Shown here one piece after another: positions 9,642-17,909 of a DNA stretch of 64,000 nucleotides; the stretch's first letter is position 1; each line of letters starts with the position of its first letter. A program made the translations under genes and the position numbers. The DNA is from Lachnospiraceae bacterium NE2001. GTDB lineage: Bacteria; Bacillota; Clostridia; Lachnospirales; Lachnospiraceae. The notes beneath the pieces were generated by a model. The model saw only the letters and a list, made by a program, of their open reading frames with translations, was not told where the DNA came from and made no database searches. The DNA is taken from positions 1 through 64,000 of the forward strand of contig FOEK01000016.1 of assembly GCA_900110635.1 (NCBI GenBank), in the 5' to 3' direction.

Positions 9642-11717
9642 ATGAAGGTATTTACAACTGACAAGATCAGGAATGTCGTACTTCTGGGACATGGAGGCTC
9701 AGGTAAGACATCACTGGTAGAGGCTATTGCTTATCTTGCGGGGATGACAAACAGAATGGGTTCCGTGGATGCAGGTAATACGCTGAGTGACTATGACAAG
9801 GAGGAGATTAAGAGAAAGATCTCACTTAAGACAACAGTATTTCCTATTGAGTGGGATGGTTACAAGATCAATCTTCTTGATACTCCTGGATTCCACGATT
9901 TTATAGGTGAGGCTGAAGAAGCTGTTGCAGTAGCAGACGCAGCTATTATCGTTGTATCAGCAAAGACAGGTATTGAAGTTGGAACAAAGAGAGCTTGGGA
10001 TATGTGCGAGAAGAGAGGTATCCCTCGTATGTTCTTCGTTACACAGATGGATGATGACAAGGCATCCTACCGTGAGGTAGTTCAGGGCCTGCAGGATCTC
10101 TATGGCAAGAAGATCGCTCCATTCCACCTTCCAATTCGTGAGAACGAGCAGTTTGTTGGATATGTAAATGTTATCCAGCAGAAGGCTAAGCGTTGGAATG
10201 ACAAGGGAACAGTTGACAAGTTCGACGTTCCTGACTATTCACAGGAGAACCTTAAGATCTGCCGCGACGCTCTTGTAGAGGCAGTTGCTGAGACAAGCGA
10301 AGAGTTTATGGAGCGTTACTTCGACGGTGACGAGTTCTCAGAGGACGAGATCCGTTCAGCTCTTCACGTTGGTGTAGTTGATGGTTCTGTTGTTCCTGTA
10401 CTTATGGGTTCCAACACTCTTGGACGTGGTATGTATACATTGATGGCTGATATCATCAAGTATTTCCCAAGCCCAGAGCAGTGCACAGTTGCTGGTATCA
10501 ACACAACTAACAACGAAGTATTTAACGCAGACTATGACTTCTCCAAGCCAAAGTCAGCTTATATCTTCAAGACTATTGCCGATCCATATATTGGTAAGTA
10601 TTCACTGATCAAGGTTATGTCTGGTGTTCTTAAGCCAGATGACGAGCTCTTCAATTATCACAGAGATTCAGTTGAGAGAGCAGGCAAACTCTACACAATC
10701 TGTGGTAACAAGGTAGAAGAGGTTAAGGAGCTTCACGCTGGTGATATCGGTGCACTTGCTAAGCTCAGTGTTACTCAGACAACAGATACACTTTCAACAA
10801 AGAAGAATCCGATAACATTTATCAGAACATCAATCTCTAAGCCTTATGTATATAGACAGTTCAAGGCTAAGGTCAAGGGCGAGGAGGACAAGATCTCCCA
10901 GGCTCTCAACAAGCTGATGGTTGAGGATCAGACACTTAAGGTTGTTAACGACGCAGATAACGGCCAGACACTTATCTATGGTATATCCGCTACACATCTT
11001 GATGTAGTTCAGAACGTTCTCGCTGAGAAGTACAAGGTTGAGATCGATATGCTCCAGCCTCGTATAGCATTTAAAGAGACTATTAATAAGAAGGCTGATA
11101 CAGAGTATAAGTATAAGAAACAGTCTGGTGGTCACGGACAGTATGGTCACGTTAAGATCATTATGGAGCCATCAGGAGATATGGAGACAGCTTACCAGTT
11201 CGAGCAGACTGTAGTTGGTGGAGCGGTTCCAAAGAACTACTTCCCAGCTGTTGAGAAGGGTATTGCTGAGGCGGTTAAGGCCGGCCCTCTTGCTGGTTAT
11301 CCAGTTACAGGCGTTAAGGTTAACCTCTATGATGGTAGCTACCACGCAGTTGACTCATCCGAGCTTGCATTCAAGGTTGCAACCGAGCAGGCATTCAAGA
11401 AGGGCTTTATGGAGGCATCTCCTGTACTTCTTGAGCCAATCGCTACACTTCACGTGCTGGTTCCAGATGACTACACAGGTGCAGTTATGGGCGACCTCAA
11501 CAAGAGAAGAGCACGTATTATGGGTATGGATCCAGTTGACGGCGGTTTCCAGGATATCTGCGCAGATATTCCTTACCTTGAGCTTTATGAGTACGATACC
11601 AGTCTTTATTCAATGACAAGAGGTAGTGGTACCTTCAGCTACGAGTTTGCAAGATATGAGCAGGCTCCACACGAGGTAGCACAGAAAGAAATCGAGAAGA
11701 ATGCTAAGGAATCATAA
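9642..11717 (+). CDS. elongation factor G-like translational GTPase
   Basis: 691 aa from ATG 9642; an in-frame ATG at 9627 precedes the GGAGGTGG site, so the downstream start is preferred. It has the five-domain EF-G layout but belongs to the paralogous EF-G-like group. G1 reads GHGGSGKTS rather than the canonical AHIDAGKTT, and the switch-I RGITI element is replaced by KRKISLKTT. G3 is DTPGFHD, and the G4 NKxD reads TQMD. Such paralogues coexist with a housekeeping FusA, and their role in translation is not settled. nrdG starts 18 bp after its stop, so they may be co-transcribed. Confidence 0.85.
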   Translation: MKVFTTDKIRNVVLLGHGGSGKTSLVEAIAYLAGMTNRMGSVDAGNTLSDYDKEEIKRKISLKTTVFPIEWDGYKINLLDTPGFHDFIGEAEEAVAVADAAIIVVSAKTGIEVGTKRAWDMCEKRGIPRMFFVTQMDDDKASYREVVQGLQDLYGKKIAPFHLPIRENEQFVGYVNVIQQKAKRWNDKGTVDKFDVPDYSQENLKICRDALVEAVAETSEEFMERYFDGDEFSEDEIRSALHVGVVDGSVVPVLMGSNTLGRGMYTLMADIIKYFPSPEQCTVAGINTTNNEVFNADYDFSKPKSAYIFKTIADPYIGKYSLIKVMSGVLKPDDELFNYHRDSVERAGKLYTICGNKVEEVKELHAGDIGALAKLSVTQTTDTLSTKKNPITFIRTSISKPYVYRQFKAKVKGEEDKISQALNKLMVEDQTLKVVNDADNGQTLIYGISATHLDVVQNVLAEKYKVEIDMLQPRIAFKETINKKADTEYKYKKQSGGHGQYGHVKIIMEPSGDMETAYQFEQTVVGGAVPKNYFPAVEKGIAEAVKAGPLAGYPVTGVKVNLYDGSYHAVDSSELAFKVATEQAFKKGFMEASPVLLEPIATLHVLVPDDYTGAVMGDLNKRRARIMGMDPVDGGFQDICADIPYLELYEYDTSLYSMTRGSGTFSYEFARYEQAPHEVAQKEIEKNAKES

Positions 11718-11735
11718 GGGGATATAATATCATTC

Positions 11736-12482
11736 ATGAAGATACATGGTTTGCAGAAGATGACCCTCCTTGATTTTCCAGGTCTGGTTGCTTGCACAGT
11801 TTTTTTAGGCGGCTGCGATATGCGCTGTCCCTTCTGTCACAACTGGGAACTGGTGGATGGAAGTGCCAGAGCCATAATGGATGAAAAGGAACTGCTGAAG
11901 TTCCTGGGCGGCCGCAAGGGCCTTCTGGATGGCGTAGCATTTACAGGTGGGGAGCCAACTCTCCGTGAGGAGCTTCCCTCTCTGATCCGCGAGATCAAGG
12001 GTATGGGCTTTAAGGTAAAACTCGATACAAATGGTAATAATCCTGATAAGCTGTCGGCAATGCTGAGCGAGGGGCTTCTTGACTACGTTGCTATGGATGT
12101 AAAGAACAGCAGAGAACGCTACGGCGAGACTATAGGACTCACGAACTTCGATACATCCAGGGTAGAAGATAGTATCAAACTGCTACTATCTACTTCTCAG
12201 ACGGGTGCAGAAGCTGGTGATAATGCAACTAGCAAAGCTGGTATCCCTGAAGGATTTTCCTACGAGTTCAGGACCACTGTTGTAAAACAGTTCCACGACG
12301 AGGATTCCTTTAAGGGTATAGCTGAGCTGATCAGTGGAGCAGAGAATTATTACATACAGAGCTTTGTTGACAGAGAGACGGTACGTTTTTCTGGTTTTTC
12401 TGCCTGCAGTTCTGAAGAGCTTGAAACCTTTAAGAAAATTGTTGAGCCATGTGTTAAACATATCGAGATAAGAGGTGTATGA
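11736..12482 (+). CDS. nrdG: anaerobic ribonucleotide reductase activating protein (radical SAM)
   Basis: 248 aa. The radical-SAM cluster motif CDMRCPFC (CxxxCxxC) lies near residues 28-36 and the SAM-binding GGE in FTGGEPTL. The N-terminus KIHGLQKMTLLDFPG is typical of the NrdG-type activase (TIGR02495 type). It should generate the glycyl radical on NrdD using a [4Fe-4S] cluster and S-adenosylmethionine. It precedes nrdD but a strong terminator and an operator/promoter region separate them, so the two are not simply one transcript. No strong ribosome site is visible; AGGGGAT lies about 13 bases upstream of the ATG. Confidence 0.88.
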   Translation: MKIHGLQKMTLLDFPGLVACTVFLGGCDMRCPFCHNWELVDGSARAIMDEKELLKFLGGRKGLLDGVAFTGGEPTLREELPSLIREIKGMGFKVKLDTNGNNPDKLSAMLSEGLLDYVAMDVKNSRERYGETIGLTNFDTSRVEDSIKLLLSTSQTGAEAGDNATSKAGIPEGFSYEFRTTVVKQFHDEDSFKGIAELISGAENYYIQSFVDRETVRFSGFSACSSEELETFKKIVEPCVKHIEIRGV

Positions 12483-12532
12483 TAAGATACAAGGAATATC
12501 AGGATATGAAGAGATTAAATGAATATTTGTAA

Positions 12533-12548
12533 ATACTAGATATAGTGG
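12533..12548 (-). promoter_or_regulatory. NrdR-like box 1 (inverted)
   Basis: ATACTAGATATAGTGG is the reverse complement of box 2 except at the edges. The core ACTATATCTAGT resembles the NrdR consensus. It sits just after the nrdG stop and before the terminator. Confidence 0.5.
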
Positions 12549-12562
12549 TTTACATAGTACTG

Positions 12563-12611
12563 CCAGCCGCAAAAATAGGGCGTTTTCCTATTTGGGCGGC
12601 TGGTTTTCTCT
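12563..12611 (+). terminator. strong intrinsic terminator after nrdG
   Basis: CCAGCCGC (12563-12570) pairs with GCGGCTGG (12596-12603). A second, inner stem AAATAGG/CCTATTT lies inside it, and TTTTCTCTTGTT follows. Boxes 1 and 2 are complementary and flank it, so a still longer stem is possible. Confidence 0.8.
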
Positions 12612-12620
12612 TGTTAAAAA

Positions 12621-12667
12621 ACACTATATCTAGTATTTTGAAAAATATTTTGCACTATATATTGACA
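12621..12667 (+). promoter_or_regulatory. tandem NrdR-like boxes 2 and 3
   Basis: Box 2 is ACACTATATCTAGTAT (12621-12636) and box 3 GCACTATATATTGACA (12652-12667). Their starts are 31 bp apart, about three helical turns, the spacing known for NrdR operators. Box 3 overlaps the -35 of the nrdD promoter, so NrdR with bound dATP would block transcription. No nrdR gene is in the window. Confidence 0.75.
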
Positions 12668-12690
12668 CGAACTCGGTTTAGTGGTATCTT
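12662..12690 (+). promoter_or_regulatory. nrdD promoter
   Basis: TTGACA (12662-12667, perfect) and TATCTT (12685-12690) are 17 bp apart. The -35 is contained in the third NrdR-like box. Confidence 0.65.
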
Positions 12691-12733
12691 CTTATATACG
12701 AGCCATATTTAGTGGTTCCCTCATATAAAAAAA

Positions 12734-12790
12734 GTGGCAGCATAAAGCAGATAAAACCAGGCATAAGCCAGGTTTAGCTGTCACATTTTA
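12734..12790 (+). promoter_or_regulatory. branched hairpin in the nrdD leader
   Basis: GTGGCAGC (12734-12741) pairs with GCTGTCAC (12777-12784). An inner stem ACCAGGC-ATAA-GCCAGGT (one A-A mismatch) lies inside, and ATTTTATAG follows. It could be a weak terminator/attenuator or a stabilising leader structure. It resembles hairpins at 32431 and 38646. Confidence 0.45.
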
Positions 12791-12865
12791 TAGAAATTAA
12801 GCGGCATTATTAGAGGGATGTCGTACTAATATAACAATAATAGATAAAGGGGAGGTTTCCAAGAC

Positions 12866-15340
12866 ATGTACCGAGTGGTGAAAAGAGATGGAGAACAGGT
12901 TGATTTTAATGTAGCGAAGATTAGCGCTGCTATCGAGAAGGCTTTTGTGGGCTGCAGCAAGCAGTATCATCCAAGCGTTATCGATATGCTTGCTCTCAGA
13001 GTAACAAGTGATTTCGAGGACAAGATCAAGAATGATCTTATATCAGTGGAGGATATCCAGGATTCAGTAGAGAAGATTCTTTCAGAGGCAGGCTACACAG
13101 AGGTAGCAAAGGCTTACATCCTCTACAGAAAGCAGCGTGAGAAGGTTCGTAACGTAAAGAACGCTGTTCTTAACTACAAGGATATTGTAGATAATTATCT
13201 GCAGATCAGTGACTGGAGAGTTAAGGAGAACTCAACAGTTACATACAGCGTTGGAGGACTTATTCTTTCTAACTCTGGTGCTATCACAGCTAACTACTGG
13301 CTGAGTGAGATCTATGATGAGGAGATTGCAAATGCACACAGAAGCGCAGCAATCCACATTCACGACCTCTCTATGCTGACAGGCTACTGTGCAGGATGGT
13401 CTCTTAAGCAGCTGATTCAGGAAGGTCTCGGCGGCGTTATGGGCAAGATCACATCTGCACCAGCAGGACATCTCTCAACACTTTGTAATCAGATGGTTAA
13501 CTTCCTTGGTATTATGCAGAATGAGTGGGCAGGAGCTCAGGCATTCTCATCATTCGATACATACCTTGCACCTTTCGTAAAGATAGATAACCTCACACAG
13601 AAAGAGGTTAAGCAGTGCATCCAGTCCTTTATCTTCGGTGTAAATACACCATCAAGATGGGGCACACAGTCACCTTTCACCAACATTACTCTCGACTGGA
13701 CAGTTCCAAGAGATATGATGGAAGAGAGATGCTGGGTTGGCGGCGAGCAGGTTGATTTCACCTATGGTGAGTGCCAGAAGGAAATGGATATGGTAAACAA
13801 GGCGTTCATCGAGATAATGATCGAGGGTGATGCCAATGGACGTGGATTCCAGTATCCAATTCCAACATACTCAATCACAAGAGATTTCAACTGGGATGAT
13901 ACAGAGAATAACAAGCTTCTCTTCGAGATGACAGCTAAGTATGGTACTCCATACTTCTCAAATTATATTAACTCAGATATGGAGCCATCAGACGTTCGTT
14001 CTATGTGCTGCCGTCTGAGACTTGACCTTCGTGAGCTCCGCAAGAAGTCAGGTGGTTTCTTCGGAAGTGGAGAGTCAACAGGATCAGTTGGTGTTGTTAC
14101 CATCAACCTTCCAAGAATTGCATACCTTGCAAAGGATGAGGAGGATTTCTATAAGAGACTTGACCGTCTCATGGACATTTCAGCAAGATCTCTTAAGACA
14201 AAGAGAACAGTTATTACAAAGCTTCTTGATTCAGGCCTTTATCCATATACAAAGAGATATCTTGGTACATTTAACAACCATTTCTCAACCATCGGTCTTA
14301 TCGGTATGAACGAGGTTGGTCTAAATGCTAAATGGCTTCACAAGGATCTTACTCACGAGGAGACACAGAAGTTCGCAGCTGACGTTCTCAACCATATGAG
14401 AAATAAGCTTAGTGATTATCAGGAAATGTATGGCGACCTCTACAACCTTGAGGCAACACCTGCAGAGTCAACCACATATAGATTTGCAAAGCACGACAAG
14501 GAGCAGTATCCAGAAATCATCACAGCTAACGAGAATGGTACTCCTTACTACACCAACTCATCACATCTTCCAGTTGGTTACACAGAGGATATCTTCACAG
14601 CTCTTGATGTTCAGGATAACCTGCAGACACTTTATACATCAGGTACAGTATTCCACGCATTCCTTGGCGAGAAGCTTCCTGATTGGAAGGCAGCTGCTAC
14701 ACTTGTTCGTAAGATTGCAGAGAATTATCGTCTTCCATACTACACAATGTCACCTACATACTCAGTATGTAAGAATCACGGATACATTACTGGTGAAGTA
14801 TATGTATGCCCAGACTGTGGAGAGAAGACAGAGGTATATAGCCGTATAACAGGTTACTACAGACCAATCCAGAACTGGAATGACGGAAAGACACAGGAGT
14901 ATATGGATCGTCGTGAGTACGACATAATGATCAGCCGTCTCACACACGATGGCCCTCAGCCAATCAAGTACACATCACCTGAGGCTGCCCGCCCAGTTGA
15001 GAATGCAGCTCAGACCAGTACAAAGACAGCTGAAACAGCAGCAGCTGGAAGCTCAGTAAGTGCATCCGTTGATACAGCTCCTGCAGCAGCTCCAGTATCA
15101 GCAGCACCTGCTTCTGACAAGCCTGTAATGTACGTTAAGGATCATTGTCCAAAGTGCAAGGGCGCAGAACAGCGCTTCAAGCTTGCAAAGGTTGAGTACG
15201 AAGAGGTTAACTGTTCAGAAAATATGGACATTGCTCGTGCACTTGGTATCCAGCAGACACCTACCATCATCGATCCAGATGGAACACGTTACGTAGGTGA
15301 CAACGCTGCATCCGAATGGCTTAAGGCACACAACTCATAA
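12866..15340 (+). CDS. nrdD: class III ribonucleoside-triphosphate reductase fused to a redoxin domain
   Basis: 824 aa. Residues 1-90 form an ATP-cone allosteric domain (YRVVKRDGEQVDFN), followed by the catalytic ten-stranded barrel. The C-terminal part has a Cys/His-rich zinc site (SVCKNHG, CPDCG) and the glycyl-radical loop RITGYYRP with Gly663. Ordinary NrdD ends soon after, but here an Ala/Thr/Ser-rich linker (about 700-752) leads to a glutaredoxin/NrdH-like domain (about 753-824) with active site CPKC and the cis-proline loop QQTPTII. It makes dNTPs from NTPs anaerobically. The fused redoxin and the trxB gene downstream suggest reduction by thioredoxin reductase rather than formate. ATG follows GGGGAGG. 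Confidence 0.95.
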   Translation: MYRVVKRDGEQVDFNVAKISAAIEKAFVGCSKQYHPSVIDMLALRVTSDFEDKIKNDLISVEDIQDSVEKILSEAGYTEVAKAYILYRKQREKVRNVKNAVLNYKDIVDNYLQISDWRVKENSTVTYSVGGLILSNSGAITANYWLSEIYDEEIANAHRSAAIHIHDLSMLTGYCAGWSLKQLIQEGLGGVMGKITSAPAGHLSTLCNQMVNFLGIMQNEWAGAQAFSSFDTYLAPFVKIDNLTQKEVKQCIQSFIFGVNTPSRWGTQSPFTNITLDWTVPRDMMEERCWVGGEQVDFTYGECQKEMDMVNKAFIEIMIEGDANGRGFQYPIPTYSITRDFNWDDTENNKLLFEMTAKYGTPYFSNYINSDMEPSDVRSMCCRLRLDLRELRKKSGGFFGSGESTGSVGVVTINLPRIAYLAKDEEDFYKRLDRLMDISARSLKTKRTVITKLLDSGLYPYTKRYLGTFNNHFSTIGLIGMNEVGLNAKWLHKDLTHEETQKFAADVLNHMRNKLSDYQEMYGDLYNLEATPAESTTYRFAKHDKEQYPEIITANENGTPYYTNSSHLPVGYTEDIFTALDVQDNLQTLYTSGTVFHAFLGEKLPDWKAAATLVRKIAENYRLPYYTMSPTYSVCKNHGYITGEVYVCPDCGEKTEVYSRITGYYRPIQNWNDGKTQEYMDRREYDIMISRLTHDGPQPIKYTSPEAARPVENAAQTSTKTAETAAAGSSVSASVDTAPAAAPVSAAPASDKPVMYVKDHCPKCKGAEQRFKLAKVEYEEVNCSENMDIARALGIQQTPTIIDPDGTRYVGDNAASEWLKAHNS

Positions 15341-15342
15341 CA

Positions 15343-15469
15343 CAATGTGCATTGGGGTCTAATGTGCATTGGGGTCTGACTTCCTTCGCTTACGCTCAGG
15401 CGCTAAAACCTGTCTGCCACTGGCAGACAACGCGCCCATTGCACATAGGTCTGTCCCTAATTGCACATG
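15343..15469. repeat. repeat family C, copy 1 (long form)
   Basis: Directly after the nrdD stop. AATGTGCATTGGGGTCT is present twice in tandem (15344-15377). An internal nested palindrome GTCTGCC-ACT-GGCAGAC lies within GGCGC/GCGCC, and the 3' parts CCCATTGCACAT and GTCCCTAATTGCACAT follow. This seems to be the full-length form of the short C copies. Confidence 0.75.
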
Positions 15470-15476
15470 ATATGAT

Positions 15477-15517
15477 AAAAGACTGTGGTTTATAGGTGAA
15501 TAAACCATAGTCTTTTA
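15477..15517 (+). terminator. terminator between nrdD and trxB
   Basis: AAAAGACTGTGGTTTA pairs with TAAACCATAGTCTTTT (one G-T pair) around TAGGTGAA, followed by ATTG. It is strong, and separates nrdD from trxB, so trxB probably has its own promoter nearby. Confidence 0.75.
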
Positions 15518-15593
15518 TTGCGTTTGGGCCATTGTTTTGATAAAATAAAGGATGTTGAAGAAGATTTATAAAAGATTAATGGGAGATTGCATA

Positions 15594-16556
15594 ATGTATG
15601 ATATAATAGTTGTTGGCGGTGGCCCTGCAGGACTCACTGCTGCAATCTATGGACTTCGCAATGGAAAGTCCGTATTTGTTATAGAAAAGTCCGTTTTTGG
15701 TGGTCAGATAGTAAATTCACCGAAGGTTGAGAACATCCCTGGTTTCGACTCCATAAGTGGTGATGATTTTGGAGATAAACTGCTGGAGCAGGCTATGGGA
15801 CAGGGAGCAGAGGTAACCCTGGAAAATGTTACTTCTATAGAGAATCTTCCGATAGAAAATGTGGAAGGTGTTACAAATCCTGAAGAGGGCTTTGTTGTCA
15901 AGACTGAAGAGGGCGATTCCTACGAGGGCCGGACAGTGATCCTGGCCACAGGAACAACTCATAGAACGCTGGGGCTTCCAGGTGAGGAAGACCTTATTGG
16001 AAATGGTATCAGCTTCTGTGCAGTATGCGATGGAGACTTCTACCGCGACAAGACAGTAGTGATGATCGGAGGCGGTAACTCAGCATTTGTTGAGTCAAGC
16101 TTACTGGTGGATATAGTTGGTCACCTGACTATCCTTCAGGATATGCCGTTCTTCACAGCAGATCAGAAACTTCAGGATCAGGTGCTGTCAGGTGGCGAAG
16201 GTAAGGCAGAGGTTGAGACTCACGTTGGTACAAAGATTCTGGCTTACGAGACTGAGGACGCTGACTTCGGCAAGAAGATAACAGGCGTTCGTTATGAAGA
16301 AGCAGGCGCAGAAAAGGTAGCAAAATGTGATGGCGTGTTCCTCGCTGTAGGACTGGTGCCGGAAAATGAAGCATTTGGCTCCCTTGCAGATCTGGATGAA
16401 AGAGGATATTTTGTTCCTGAAAATATAGTTGGAACTAAAACCCCTGGTATCTTCGTTGCTGGTGATTGCTGTGCCAAGACACTAAGACAGGTTGCAACAG
16501 CCTGCTCCGATGGAGCCTACGCAGCAATAGCAGCCTGTGATTATCTAAAAAAATAG
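15594..16556 (+). CDS. trxB: thioredoxin reductase
   Basis: 320 aa flavoprotein. FAD-binding VVGGGPAGLTAAIYG is at the N-terminus, the redox-active CAVC at residues 142-145, the NADPH-binding GGGNSAFVE next, and the second FAD motif GIFVAGDC near the end. It transfers electrons from NADPH to thioredoxin-type proteins. An in-frame ATG at 15552 has no ribosome site; GGGAGA lies seven bases before ATG 15594, and the protein then begins MYDIIVVGG as in the family. Its position after the NrdD-redoxin fusion suggests it is the reductase for that domain. Confidence 0.93.
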   Translation: MYDIIVVGGGPAGLTAAIYGLRNGKSVFVIEKSVFGGQIVNSPKVENIPGFDSISGDDFGDKLLEQAMGQGAEVTLENVTSIENLPIENVEGVTNPEEGFVVKTEEGDSYEGRTVILATGTTHRTLGLPGEEDLIGNGISFCAVCDGDFYRDKTVVMIGGGNSAFVESSLLVDIVGHLTILQDMPFFTADQKLQDQVLSGGEGKAEVETHVGTKILAYETEDADFGKKITGVRYEEAGAEKVAKCDGVFLAVGLVPENEAFGSLADLDERGYFVPENIVGTKTPGIFVAGDCCAKTLRQVATACSDGAYAAIAACDYLKK

Positions 16557-16594
16557 AAATATACACACTTATCAAAATCTAAGAGGACAAAAGT

Positions 16595-17905
16595 ATGGAC
16601 ATTTTAAAAACTGGAATAGACGTTGATATGAGAGATATGCTGGGTCAGATGTCTCAGGAGCTCGAAGCTGAGTTTGAGAGACACGTTATCCCGTTCTGGA
16701 AGCTTATGAGAGATAAGGATCGTGGCGGTTATTATGGCAAGATCGGCTATGATCTTAAGCTGGACAGGGAGGCCGACAAGGGTTGCATCCTGAACAGCAG
16801 GATTCTCTGGACCTTCTCAAATCTGTATCTTTTTTCTAAAAAGGCAGAATATCGTATCTACGCCAAGGCAGCCTATGACTACCTGATGGAGCATTTCATC
16901 GACAAGGTATGGGGTGGTGTCTTCTGGTCAGTCAGCTTTGACGGAGATCCTGAGGATATGACCAAGCATACTTACAATTTGGCATTTGCCATATATGCTC
17001 TGGCTTCATATTACGACGCTTCCGGCGATAGAGAGGCTCTCGTAACTGCTTATACTCTGTTCGATGTGATAGAGAAGCAGTGCCGTGATGAGGGTGGATA
17101 TCTTGAGTGCTTTACCAGACATTTTGATGCAGCTTCCAACGAAAAGCTTTCTGAAAATGGTGTCATGGCAACTCGTACTATGAACACGCTCCTTCACGTG
17201 ATGGAGGCGTACACAGAGCTTTATCGCGTAGATGACATTGATATATATCAGAGAAGAAAATATGTAAGAGAGAAGCTTCTTCCAATTCTTACTATTTTCA
17301 AGGAAAAGGTTTACAATCCTGACAGAAGCCGTCTGGAGGTATTCTTTGACGCTGACTATAATTCTCTGATCAATCTGTACAGCATTGGTCACGATATCGA
17401 GGCATCCTGGCTCTTAGACAGGACTGTAAAGATCCTGGAGCTTGAGGGCTCTGAGTACGATATGTCAGAGATAAGCCGTTCCCTGACAAACAAGGTATAT
17501 GACGTAGCATTTACATCAAATGGTATGCCTGCCGAGTATGAGAATGGCAAGCTTCTTGAGACCCGTATCTGGTGGGTTCAGTGTGAGGGAATCATCGGTT
17601 TCCTGAATGAATATCAGAGGCAGGCTGAGAAGACTGGCGGCATTCATCCAGACGAAGACAGCTTCAAATATCTGAACGCTGCTCTGAGTCTCTGGAATTA
17701 TATAAAGAAAAATATGATCGACAAGAGGATTGGTTCCGAGTGGTACGCTGAGACAGATGCAGAAGGCATCCCAGTACTCAACAAGCCAATCGTTGATGAG
17801 TGGAAATGTCCTTACCACAACTGCCGTATGTACATTGAGGTAATGAGACGTCTCGGCTCCTATGCAGACAACCAGGAAATCACAGAAGTCCTCTACGCAG
17901 ATTAA
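16595..17905 (+). CDS. cellobiose/mannobiose 2-epimerase (AGE family)
   Basis: 436 aa, AGE-fold (alpha/alpha)6 barrel. It closely follows the Ruminococcus albus cellobiose 2-epimerase pattern as I remember it: DKGCILNSRILWTFSN, KHTYNLAFAIYALASYY, LSENGVMATRTMNTLLHVMEAY, GHDIEASWLLDR, RIWWVQCEG and CPYHNCRM. The His in GHDIE and in CPYHN are the expected acid/base residues. The enzyme converts the reducing-end glucose or mannose of beta-1,4 disaccharides (cellobiose to glucosyl-mannose, or mannobiose to mannosyl-glucose), feeding phosphorolysis. There is no signal peptide, so it is cytoplasmic. An acetylesterase gene starts 5 bp downstream. N-acylglucosamine 2-epimerase is the less likely alternative. 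Confidence 0.85.
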   Translation: MDILKTGIDVDMRDMLGQMSQELEAEFERHVIPFWKLMRDKDRGGYYGKIGYDLKLDREADKGCILNSRILWTFSNLYLFSKKAEYRIYAKAAYDYLMEHFIDKVWGGVFWSVSFDGDPEDMTKHTYNLAFAIYALASYYDASGDREALVTAYTLFDVIEKQCRDEGGYLECFTRHFDAASNEKLSENGVMATRTMNTLLHVMEAYTELYRVDDIDIYQRRKYVREKLLPILTIFKEKVYNPDRSRLEVFFDADYNSLINLYSIGHDIEASWLLDRTVKILELEGSEYDMSEISRSLTNKVYDVAFTSNGMPAEYENGKLLETRIWWVQCEGIIGFLNEYQRQAEKTGGIHPDEDSFKYLNAALSLWNYIKKNMIDKRIGSEWYAETDAEGIPVLNKPIVDEWKCPYHNCRMYIEVMRRLGSYADNQEITEVLYAD

Positions 17906-17909
17906 TTAG

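Larger units (their letters stand above)
12483..12865 (+). other. nrdG-nrdD intergenic control region (383 bp)
   Basis: Non-coding. In order it holds an NrdR-like box, a strong terminator hairpin, two more NrdR-like boxes, a promoter overlapping the last box, a roughly 170-nt leader with a branched hairpin, and a GGGGAGG ribosome site. The parts are listed separately. Confidence 0.75.
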
